A DNA stretch of 7,091 nt from Candidatus Njordarchaeota archaeon (GTDB lineage Archaea; Thermoproteota; JANJXX01; Panguiarchaeales; Panguiarchaeaceae). Both the position numbers and the translations under genes were made by a program. Location: the NCBI GenBank assembly GCA_029855985.1, contig JAGSHR010000201.1, positions 1 to 7,091 on the forward strand. The letters are read 5' to 3'. The notes under the pieces are model-generated. The model was not told the DNA's origin, did not search any database, and saw nothing but the letters and a program-made list of their open reading frames with translations. Positions within the stretch are counted from its first letter, which is position 1. Each line of letters opens with the position of its first letter. This document shows positions 1 through 5,674 of this stretch, in pieces.

Positions 1-1542
1 GGACTCAACATTGGTAACATGTATGCTACAAATAGCACTATTTGGGTAAACAATTCATTCATAGAGATGGTTAACTCGATGCGAGTAGGCGTACACGTAT
101 ATAATTCAAGTATACAAATGCTCGGTCTGTTCAACTCAACCGGCTTCGTAGAGAAGTCAAACATTAGTTACATAGGCTGTGTAAACACTGTAAACCTAAC
201 GGTTATAAACTCCACCATGAAACAATTACTCTATATTAAACCCGTATACAGGCTCCCTCTAGCTGAATTATTCTATGTTACCGCGAATGACCCAAATAAA
301 TTTAATTTAGAGGTTTATAATTCAACCGTCACAGAGCTAATCTACAAGAGTTACAATATCAATGGTGCCGGTGAGGTACTGATAAACGGGGAAACAATCT
401 CTACGAGAGGTTTGTTGTCCACTGTAAACTCTACGGGGAAATATGTTAACACGGTATATAGAGGAATGGAGAGTAATGCATATAAGCTCGACGGGATCAT
501 GAAGGGATCCGTGGACTACAAATCCGTTCTTAGTAATGTGACAATAGCAGCGCTTGAAATCTCGCTACAACGCGATAATACGCCCCCAACAATAAGTGTT
601 AATCCAGGCTCTCTCCATTATGAGTTTGGCATGAAGGAATCAATAACGGTATTTGCGAATGATGATGTGATTCTTAAGTACATAGTTGTTAAATTAAATG
701 ATGTCCAAATATACCAATATGAGATATACAATAAACCCTTTGGCGTAAACCTACCCATCAGCAATTATATAAGTGAACCTGGTACGTACACTTTGAATGC
801 TACAGTAATTGATTTGAACGACAACACCGCAATTGTGACTGCAACAATCACAGTTGAACCCTCAGAGGCTCCTCAAATCGAGCAGAACATTAACTTACAG
901 ATATTCGAGCTGGGCATGGTTCCCGATAACATCACATGGAGAATCACGGAAAGTTACCCCAACTACTTTATCGTTAGGGTAAACGGAAGCGAGATCATGC
1001 AAGGCAACTATACCAACGGTCAATTGATAATCTTCAATACAAATAAAGAGATAACCTCGTCTGGCACGTACATAGTTAACATAACTGTATACGATCAAGC
1101 TGGAAATAAAGCCTCAAAGGAAGCTACAATAAAAGCGCTACCTGGGAAACCACCTCAAATATTAACATCCCCCAACGAAACAATCACGATAACCCAAGGA
1201 GAAACAATACAATTGAACTGGACAGCAACAGACGATTACCCGGGAACCTACGAGATTAAGGTAAACGGGACAGTTGTAACAAGCGGCAACTGGGACAACA
1301 ACCAAATAATCTCCTATAACTTTTACGGAGAAGAACCCGGAACATATGTTGTTGAAATATCATTCATGGATTTGGCAGGACACATAACAACTAGCACAGT
1401 GACTATCAAAGTTACTCCCCAAACCACTGGCGGTCTATGTATCGGTAGTGTTGAGCTAGCATTCGGTATAAGCCTAGCGGCGGTAGCTATCGTTTTACTC
1501 ATACTTATAAGAACAAAGAAATTGAAGGTTAGAAAGAAATAA
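1..1542 (+). CDS. Cell-surface glycoprotein, beta-helix plus three Ig-like domains, C-terminally membrane-anchored (5' partial)
   Basis: The frame is open from base 1, so the gene begins upstream; the ATG at 19 is only an internal Met. Residue numbers below count from it (507 aa). Residues 1-185 contain short repeated turns such as YNSSIQ, FNSTGF, INSTMK and YNSTVT, the pattern of a right-handed parallel beta-helix. Three Ig/cadherin-like beta-sandwich repeats follow at about 188-282, 283-376 and 377-470; each starts near a Pro-rich PPTI or PPQI turn and carries a PGTY or SGTY strand followed by D-x-A/N-G/D-x-x before a TITV/TIKV edge strand. A QTTGG linker leads to a transmembrane helix at about 476-497 and a short Lys/Arg-rich cytoplasmic tail. 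I count 18 N-x-S/T sequons, consistent with heavy archaeal N-glycosylation. The protein is therefore probably exposed on the outer face of the membrane or S-layer; a role in adhesion or polysaccharide binding is inference. It converges with the MFS gene 21 bp downstream. Confidence 0.85.
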   Translation, partial: GLNIGNMYATNSTIWVNNSFIEMVNSMRVGVHVYNSSIQMLGLFNSTGFVEKSNISYIGCVNTVNLTVINSTMKQLLYIKPVYRLPLAELFYVTANDPNKFNLEVYNSTVTELIYKSYNINGAGEVLINGETISTRGLLSTVNSTGKYVNTVYRGMESNAYKLDGIMKGSVDYKSVLSNVTIAALEISLQRDNTPPTISVNPGSLHYEFGMKESITVFANDDVILKYIVVKLNDVQIYQYEIYNKPFGVNLPISNYISEPGTYTLNATVIDLNDNTAIVTATITVEPSEAPQIEQNINLQIFELGMVPDNITWRITESYPNYFIVRVNGSEIMQGNYTNGQLIIFNTNKEITSSGTYIVNITVYDQAGNKASKEATIKALPGKPPQILTSPNETITITQGETIQLNWTATDDYPGTYEIKVNGTVVTSGNWDNNQIISYNFYGEEPGTYVVEISFMDLAGHITTSTVTIKVTPQTTGGLCIGSVELAFGISLAAVAIVLLILIRTKKLKVRKK

Positions 1543-1564
1543 AAAATCTTTTTCCCAATTTTTT
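1541..1564. terminator. Two-way T-rich terminator between convergent genes
   Basis: The 24 bases between the stop codons hold A6 at 1541-1546, T5 at 1549-1553 and T6 at 1559-1564. AAAAAAT (1541-1547) is the exact reverse complement of ATTTTTT (1558-1564). Transcripts from either strand therefore leave through a U-run, which is the archaeal intrinsic termination signal. It would serve the surface-protein gene on + and the MFS gene on -. Confidence 0.6.
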
Positions 1565-2754
1565 CACTTGGTCGAACCAAGGATCTCTTTTTCTACTATT
1601 TTCTGAGTCTTTTTGTCTTTTAGTTTGGCTATAAGAGAAACTATTAGGAAAATGAGCACGGGAACAACGAAAGCTGCTCTGTCGGGTTCAATGTTGGTCA
1701 CGTTGTGTTCAATGAATGCACCGGTTGTGGAACCTATTCCAGTGTAAGTGAATCTTAGTATGCTTAATCCTGCCCCGAATCCTCCCACTCCAACGGTTGA
1801 ATACTCTATGTTCTCGGTGGTTGCCTTGGTTAACTGTCCGCTTGGCAGTATGCTTGATAGAAATGTCCCAATTATGAATGCGGATATGCTTAGGAATATT
1901 GTTTCACGGTTTGTTAACATTGCAAAGGCAATGTATGATGCTAGAGCCAAGATGTTTATCGAGTACCTTTTTTCTAGAATCCAATTGTAGAATCTTGCCG
2001 CTGGGTATTGTGCCACCACGCTTATCACCCTATTAACAGTTAGTATCAACCCAACGAATCCCTCTGTTAACCCAGCGTTCAACATCATCACTGTTCCATA
2101 AGTTCTAATCAAGGGGAAGACCGCTATAGAGTTAATGCTCTTAGCAGTCTCTGAAACATTCTTAAACGTTATCTTGAAAGCCACCTTGTAATTGACATTG
2201 CTGGAACCACCGATGTTCTCTAGCGGAACACTTAGCACAAAAGAAGCTAACATGATTAGGGAGGAATAGTAGAATACTTGATCATAACCAAACCATTCAA
2301 CCAGGTACCCTGAGAAAAAAGCTCCAACAACGGAGCCCATGAACGAGGTGCTCAGCATTGAACCCACTGAGAAAGCTGAATCAGCCCAAGCTAGTCTTAC
2401 GTTGTGACTGAAAACAGAACTCCAAAACATTGATACTGCTAAACCTTGTATAAGTGCGCTTAATAGTATTGTGGTGAGGTCGTATGAAACATAATATGCA
2501 AAGTATGCAAGTGCATAGAGAATGTTTGCCATCATGATTGGGATCTTTGTTCCTATTCTATCCCCGATGTATCCAAATATGGGTCTTCCCGGTATTTGCA
2601 GCGCATTTGATACGAGAACCACTAGAGCTACTGTTCCCCTTGTCAAACCGTTATCGAGCGCTTTGAGGGGTAGGGCTATTAGGGTAAGATTGAATGTTAA
2701 CGGGACGAGAAAACTCATAATGTATAATATGGCACTGTCTCTCGCTGCACTCAA
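1564..2754 (-). CDS. Major facilitator superfamily (MFS) transporter
   Basis: The 396-residue protein is almost wholly hydrophobic, with about 12 membrane helices in two halves joined by a hydrophilic loop at about 180-210, the usual MFS length and arrangement. The loop between helices 2 and 3 carries MFS motif A, G61-Y-I-G-D65-R66-I-G-T-K70, preceded by a GRPIFG turn. The tail after residue 376 is Lys/Glu-rich and cytoplasmic. It should be a secondary transporter in the cytoplasmic membrane; substrate and direction cannot be read from the sequence, though its general look is that of drug/metabolite exporters. The start is TTG: an in-frame TGA lies at 2758-2760, so nothing further upstream is possible. 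A weak GGTG Shine-Dalgarno (cacc at 2762-2765) sits 7 nt before it. The next in-frame Met is residue 13 (MSFLVPL), a possible alternative start. The gene diverges from the CxxC-protein gene. Confidence 0.88.
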   Translation of the reverse strand: MSAARDSAILYIMSFLVPLTFNLTLIALPLKALDNGLTRGTVALVVLVSNALQIPGRPIFGYIGDRIGTKIPIMMANILYALAYFAYYVSYDLTTILLSALIQGLAVSMFWSSVFSHNVRLAWADSAFSVGSMLSTSFMGSVVGAFFSGYLVEWFGYDQVFYYSSLIMLASFVLSVPLENIGGSSNVNYKVAFKITFKNVSETAKSINSIAVFPLIRTYGTVMMLNAGLTEGFVGLILTVNRVISVVAQYPAARFYNWILEKRYSINILALASYIAFAMLTNRETIFLSISAFIIGTFLSSILPSGQLTKATTENIEYSTVGVGGFGAGLSILRFTYTGIGSTTGAFIEHNVTNIEPDRAAFVVPVLIFLIVSLIAKLKDKKTQKIVEKEILGSTK

Positions 2755-2784
2755 ATTTCAACACCAACAACATATGAGAAAAAA

Positions 2785-2796
2785 CCTATAAAAATA
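2785..2796 (-). promoter_or_regulatory. TATA box for the MFS transporter gene
   Basis: On the minus strand this reads ATTTTTATAGG followed by a T-rich stretch, a crenarchaeal box A. Counting about 26 nt from its centre puts transcription start near 2764, giving a leader of about 10 nt before the TTG start. The same A+T-rich tract (2787-2808) could also act as a TATA element in the + direction. Confidence 0.55.
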
Positions 2797-2879
2797 TTTA
2801 AAATATTACAAGTATCTAAAGAATAGTATACATTTCATCCAAAATAATTATCTATGTGATTCTCTCATCTCAGCTTTAT
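2797..2879 (+). promoter_or_regulatory. Probable promoter and leader region of the CxxC-protein gene
   Basis: Two TATA-like elements face the + gene: the tract at about 2795-2806 (TATTTAAAATAT) and a weaker AATAGTATACA at about 2822-2832. They would give leaders of roughly 65 or 38 nt, both long enough for the Shine-Dalgarno at 2880 to be transcribed. I cannot choose between them. Confidence 0.35.
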
Positions 2880-2884
2880 GGAGG
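2880..2884 (+). promoter_or_regulatory. Shine-Dalgarno (GGAGG) that sets a TTG start
   Basis: GGAGG lies 7 nt before an in-frame TTG at 2892. The longer reading from GTG at 2856 has no such site and would bury the GGAGG inside the coding sequence, so the TTG is the better start. Confidence 0.7.
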
Positions 2885-2891
2885 ATTATTC

Positions 2892-3731
2892 TTGTCAACT
2901 AAAAGTGAATCAATTAAACTCTTAATGGTAAAATGTCCAAAATGCAACAAGACACTAAACCTAAAAGTTGACTTAGACCTACTAGAATATGTTGGAGGCA
3001 TAGCAAAAGTCGCAATATTTCACGGATCACCTCCACACAGTTTAATATTGTATATTGATAGGAGAGGAATGATTCGAGGGACCGAGGTAGCTGAATTTGT
3101 TGTGTTAATGGACAAAAGGGAGAAAGATCTATCGAAAGAAGAAATAGAAAAACTGAGAGACAGTTTGGGATCTGAAAGCTTATCTGCTCTTTTCAGTTCC
3201 TACATAGCTAATATGCCACTATATGTGGTATCCCAAACTTCACCAACGGTGTTCAAAAGGGTTCTAGAAGGAATCCTTGGTGAATTCTTCCCAGAAGTAA
3301 AGGTTATTTCAAACACAATCGCTGAAGAGTTTGAAATAGTTATTGTGAATGATGATTTCTACAGAAACACAAAGGATAAAATTAATGGGTTAGTTTTTGA
3401 TATGCAAAGCGGTTGGCTGCTAAGCAACGTAAGTCTAAAATATATGAAGAAATTAGTTAACAGGTATCTTGAGAATAAAAAACGGAGTCCAGAACGGTTG
3501 AAAACCGAAATCAAAGAGTTAAAGAGAAAATATGATCTGTTGTGGGAAGAAATTGTGAGCTTCAAGAACTTTTTCAAAGTTATAAAAGGATCGACTCGCA
3601 GGATAAGTTTAAAAAAACTAAAATCAAGATTTAACCTCTCAAATTCGGAGACAAAGTTCCTAATAGAGCTCATTAAGATAAGGGATAATGATGTTCACGA
3701 TATAATCAAGGATGACATAGGTATATTCTAA
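2892..3731 (+). CDS. Unrecognised protein with CxxC knuckle, coiled coil and possible winged helix
   Basis: I do not recognise this 279-residue soluble protein. A single zinc-knuckle-like pair, C15-P-K-C18, lies near the N terminus with no second CxxC; H44 and H49 in FHGSPPH could complete a metal site. They sit in a compact beta-rich stretch (about 38-73) ending LILYIDRRGMIRGTEV. The middle (about 80-190) is mixed alpha/beta, with strands such as EVKVIS and FEIVIVND and a possible further strand GLVFD. Residues about 199-222 are charged and heptad-like, a likely short coiled coil. Residues about 236-266 have the spacing of a winged-helix/HTH (SLKKLKSRFNLSNSETKFLIELI). There are no membrane segments or signal peptide. 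The gene is divergent from the MFS transporter, so a DNA-binding regulator is possible but unproven. Reading from GTG 2856 would add 12 residues; the Shine-Dalgarno favours TTG 2892. Confidence 0.75.
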   Translation: MSTKSESIKLLMVKCPKCNKTLNLKVDLDLLEYVGGIAKVAIFHGSPPHSLILYIDRRGMIRGTEVAEFVVLMDKREKDLSKEEIEKLRDSLGSESLSALFSSYIANMPLYVVSQTSPTVFKRVLEGILGEFFPEVKVISNTIAEEFEIVIVNDDFYRNTKDKINGLVFDMQSGWLLSNVSLKYMKKLVNRYLENKKRSPERLKTEIKELKRKYDLLWEEIVSFKNFFKVIKGSTRRISLKKLKSRFNLSNSETKFLIELIKIRDNDVHDIIKDDIGIF

Positions 3732-3793
3732 TATGAGTCCTTTGGATTAGTTCGCTCTTTCAATAACTGGAACATCCACTTGGAAGAAGCTTT

Positions 3794-3925
3794 TCACGGT
3801 ATAGATGCAATATTAGGGAATAAATCCAACTCTTTCCACTTTATCCTCAACTTGGTTGTCCAGTGAACTTTATAATTCGAGCTTTCACGTGGAAAACGTG
3901 ATTGTCGTTGTTTTCTTTTTACCAT
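3794..3925 (-). CDS. Possible small basic protein, 43 codons, perhaps a frame-broken remnant
   Basis: An ATG-to-TGA frame encodes 43 residues with a strongly basic start (MVKRKQRQSRFPRESS) and a core that reads KVHWTTKLRIKWKEL. A TATA-like TTTTTAAAA at about 3959-3967 would place transcription start about 11 nt before the ATG, but no Shine-Dalgarno is visible. Immediately after the in-frame TGA, a shifted frame starting with GTG AAA continues for 16 codons to a TAA at 3747-3749, reading VKSFFQVDVPVIERAN, which looks protein-like. The whole may be the 59-residue end of a gene broken by a one-base indel. A run of 43 open codons is not rare by chance, so this is tentative. I recognise no family. 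Confidence 0.25.
   Translation of the reverse strand: MVKRKQRQSRFPRESSNYKVHWTTKLRIKWKELDLFPNIASIP
3885..3901. repeat. Perfect 6-bp inverted repeat (TCACGT-5 nt-ACGTGA)
   Basis: TCACGT (3885-3890) and ACGTGA (3896-3901) flank a 5-nt GGAAA loop, and the + strand is followed by T-rich sequence ending at 3920. It could be a stem-loop near the 3' end of the CxxC-protein transcript or a protein-binding palindrome; the CACGTG at 3886-3891 is itself palindromic. It lies inside the possible small minus-strand ORF. Confidence 0.4.
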
Positions 3926-3996
3926 CAAATTTAGAACTAGAATAAAAAGGGGATAATGGTTTTTAAAAATGCAAGTCTGGCGGTTTCTTGTTGAGC

Positions 3997-4959
3997 TTAT
4001 TGTTCGCTTCTCCTCCAGAGTTTTATCATGAAGAACAAATATGCTAGACCCACGAGAGTCATTCCCGCTGGGTTTTCTGCGGGGTTAGGGTGAGCTATTT
4101 CTATAATTGGTGCTAGGATTATGTGCCATAGTAGTACTCCAAAGATTATACCAACGTAGTGTTTGTCTGTTGCGAATTCCCAGTTAAACCTTGATAGGTA
4201 CCTGTAGGATAGATATAATTGCATCGCTCCCAATAACGCTATGATAACTGGGTTTTTCACAATGTATGGGCCAATCCAGAATATTGCGTACCATGTTATC
4301 ACCCATGTGAAACCAAAGAGCAATAATCTCTTAGGTGAAGGTAATTCAGCGGTTCCCCTACCTATATCATTAGGTAACCTGTATGCCGCATAAGTAAAAA
4401 CCCCGATCAAAATCAAACAAAGTAAATAGTACTCTAAACCCATTTGAAAATCCGTTAGAAACCTATTTAGAACAATAGTAGAAGCGATAAATGCAAAAAC
4501 GGCTGTAGCCTTCCCTCTTCTCCCCAGTAGTTCCTCGCCTTTAATGTGTGGAAACAACACTTCAACTAATACAACGGGGATCGTTATGCTGATGACTGCG
4601 TGGTATACAGTGAGTTCAAATACCCAAATCCAGTTGACACCTAACCATCTACCGAATGACCCTAATATTCCGAGATCAACCCAGTTTGGGTCAAAGAATG
4701 ATTTTACCGCGATGCCCTCCTCCCAGACACCATAAGCGGCTCCGACAAGTAACAGGGACGCTTTACCTTTATCCCATTTGACTATTAATTCTCTTGCAAG
4801 AACGGCTCCACACCCATAAAAGGAGATAAACAAGAGGAAGGCTATTGGGTTAAAAAACAGTAGTGGTGGGGTAGAACCAGAAAGCAATTCAGCGGTCATT
4901 GGGGATAATAGAAGTAATGCTATTGTTGCTTTTCTTTTCGTTGGATCCAATTTTAACAC
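3997..4959 (-). CDS. Polytopic membrane protein with Glu-Glu motif, possibly related to CPBP-type intramembrane proteases
   Basis: This 320-residue protein has about 8-9 hydrophobic segments and short charged loops. Striking motifs are SPMTAELLSGSTPPLLFFNP (residues 19-38), R56-E57 after a YGCGA helix, GAAYGVWE80-E81-GIAVKSFFDP, GRWLGVNW, and H120 in ELTVYHAVISI; H279 lies in a late helix (LLWHIILAP). Paired glutamates in one membrane helix plus a histidine in a later one resemble the catalytic pattern of CPBP (CAAX protease/bacteriocin-processing) glutamic intramembrane proteases, but the canonical EExxxR is absent: K85 is the nearest basic residue and there is no Arg at that place. The relation is therefore only a hypothesis, and a transporter-like or structural role is equally possible. 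The start is GTG with a promoter 26 nt upstream, which implies a leaderless or nearly leaderless mRNA. It lies 91 bp downstream of the NurA operon on the same strand but has its own promoter. Confidence 0.8.
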   Translation of the reverse strand: MLKLDPTKRKATIALLLLSPMTAELLSGSTPPLLFFNPIAFLLFISFYGCGAVLARELIVKWDKGKASLLLVGAAYGVWEEGIAVKSFFDPNWVDLGILGSFGRWLGVNWIWVFELTVYHAVISITIPVVLVEVLFPHIKGEELLGRRGKATAVFAFIASTIVLNRFLTDFQMGLEYYLLCLILIGVFTYAAYRLPNDIGRGTAELPSPKRLLLFGFTWVITWYAIFWIGPYIVKNPVIIALLGAMQLYLSYRYLSRFNWEFATDKHYVGIIFGVLLWHIILAPIIEIAHPNPAENPAGMTLVGLAYLFFMIKLWRRSEQ

Positions 4960-4979
4960 TTACCTTTAAACCAGTGAGA

Positions 4980-4990
4980 CCTTAAAAAAG
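4980..4990 (-). promoter_or_regulatory. TATA box of the Glu-Glu membrane protein, overlapping the upstream operon's terminator
   Basis: The minus strand reads CTTTTTTAAGG, centred near 4986. A start about 26 nt downstream falls at or next to the GTG at 4959, predicting leaderless transcription. The same T-run follows the palindrome at 4997-5023 and can end the nurA-HAS transcript. Confidence 0.5.
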
Positions 4991-5023
4991 AAAAATGTTT
5001 AAAGCAATTTAATTGATTCAAAC
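4984..5023 (-). terminator. Hairpin plus U-run terminator of the nurA-HAS operon
   Basis: A 27-bp imperfect palindrome (4997-5023) is followed directly on the minus strand by ATTTTTCTTTTTT. It pairs 11 of 13 positions around a central CAATTTAATTG (5005-5015). This is the layout of a hairpin-type terminator, although archaea mainly need only the U-run. The hairpin is A+T-rich and would be weak at high temperature, so the palindrome may instead be an operator. Confidence 0.45.
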
Positions 5024-5050
5024 CTGTTTTCTATGATTCCTTAACATAAA

Positions 5051-5674
5051 CTAATCCGAGAGAACTTTTTCGATTTCTCTCAGAGCCTCAATTAGACTAC
5101 CATAATCAAAGTTGCGCAGCGCGTCAATCACAGCATTAAGAATTGCTTCCTTCTCTTCAATTTTGCTGTTAAAGTATTCCGCGTGATTCATGAAGAATTC
5201 TCTCACATCAATATGATCTGCGCCTTCTAATAGGTAGTATTCTAGGAAAGTGAAATCCCAACTCCCTTCTGGTTTGAAGAATAAATCCAGGAAGTCGGGT
5301 TCTCGCAGTATGTAAACTCTATCGTGAAGTAAAGGCATTATCGATCTATAATGCTTTATTCTATTATTACGCAGAGTGCTTGTGTAGACTATTCTAGAAA
5401 CAAACTTGTGGTAGTTCTTTAGATCCGGGTAAGATTCATCGATTTTATCTCTCGGTTGTCTCAAAGGGGTAAAGGAAGAATAGGATGCTTCATGCGCTTT
5501 CTTTAAAACAATCCCCACGGGCCTAACATCGCCTGAATCAATAACAAGAATCGAACCTTTAGCCACCGTGTTGAATTTCTCTGGGTAAACAAAAACGTCA
5601 ATTAAGTTATCGTTAACGTTAGCGACCTCCCCTACAATATAATTCTCATTCGAGAAGAATTTTCCCCAACTCAT
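5051..5674 (-). CDS. HerA-type HAS-barrel protein without ATPase domain, encoded with nurA
   Basis: This 207-residue protein begins with a segment typical of the HAS-barrel at the N terminus of HerA helicases: YIVGEVANV (12-20), DVFVYPEKF (26-34), then GSILVIDSGDVRPVGIVLK (40-58). A second conserved-looking stretch, YHKFVSRIVY...MPLLHDRVYI (88-122), may complete the barrel. Residues about 125-207 are mainly helical and acidic and end in a possible amphipathic helix (SLIEALREIEKVL). No Walker A (GxxxxGKS/T), Walker B or arginine finger is visible; full HerA proteins are about 500 residues or more, so the ATPase core is wholly missing rather than frameshifted away, and the gene ends cleanly at TAG. 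Its ATG overlaps the nurA stop (ATGA), with a strong AAAGGAGG 8 nt upstream, so the two are co-translated. In HerA-NurA complexes the HAS region contacts NurA; by inference this protein binds NurA and acts as an adaptor, clamp or inhibitor, or recruits an ATPase encoded elsewhere. Confidence 0.75.
   Translation of the reverse strand: MSWGKFFSNENYIVGEVANVNDNLIDVFVYPEKFNTVAKGSILVIDSGDVRPVGIVLKKAHEASYSSFTPLRQPRDKIDESYPDLKNYHKFVSRIVYTSTLRNNRIKHYRSIMPLLHDRVYILREPDFLDLFFKPEGSWDFTFLEYYLLEGADHIDVREFFMNHAEYFNSKIEEKEAILNAVIDALRNFDYGSLIEALREIEKVLSD

Larger units (their letters stand above)
3732..3996. other. 265-bp intergenic spacer between convergent genes
   Basis: No RNA gene, CRISPR array or insertion-sequence end is visible. 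It contains a short minus-strand ORF, a perfect 6-bp hairpin, T-rich tracts in both directions (TTGTTTTCTTTTT at 3908-3920 on +; CCCCTTTTTATT on - near 3938-3951) that can end the flanking genes, and TATA-like stretches at 3867-3878 (+) and 3958-3968 (palindromic GGTTTTTAAAAAT). It is longer than the other spacers here, which suggests an extra small gene or a gene remnant. Confidence 0.5.

Noticed and set aside
1323..1580. Minus-strand 85-codon frame at the end of the surface-protein gene
   Set aside because: It is antisense to a clearly coding, sequon-rich frame with a membrane anchor and shows no family features.
2771..2773. Minus-strand ATG in CATATG as the MFS start
   Set aside because: It is 19 nt from the TTG start and out of frame, and an in-frame TGA at 2758-2760 blocks any upstream start.
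2522..2791. Plus-strand 89-codon frame across the start of the MFS gene
   Set aside because: It is antisense to MFS helices 1-3 and motif A and runs over the MFS promoter.
3359..3673. Minus-strand 104-codon frame inside the CxxC-protein gene
   Set aside because: It is antisense to the coiled-coil and HTH-like coding region and is rich in Phe/Leu/Ser, as expected of the antisense of Lys/Glu-rich codons.
3732..3996. tRNA, C/D-box RNA or CRISPR repeat in the spacer
   Set aside because: No cloverleaf arms, no paired C (RUGAUGA) and D (CUGA) boxes in correct order, and no spaced direct repeats were found.
4544..4735. Plus-strand 63-codon frame inside the membrane-protein gene
   Set aside because: It is antisense to the conserved Glu-Glu region, with low-complexity composition and no start signal.
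5051..5674. Calling this gene herA
   Set aside because: Only the HAS-barrel-like N-terminal part is recognisable; no P-loop, Walker B or arginine finger is present, so the helicase name would mislead.
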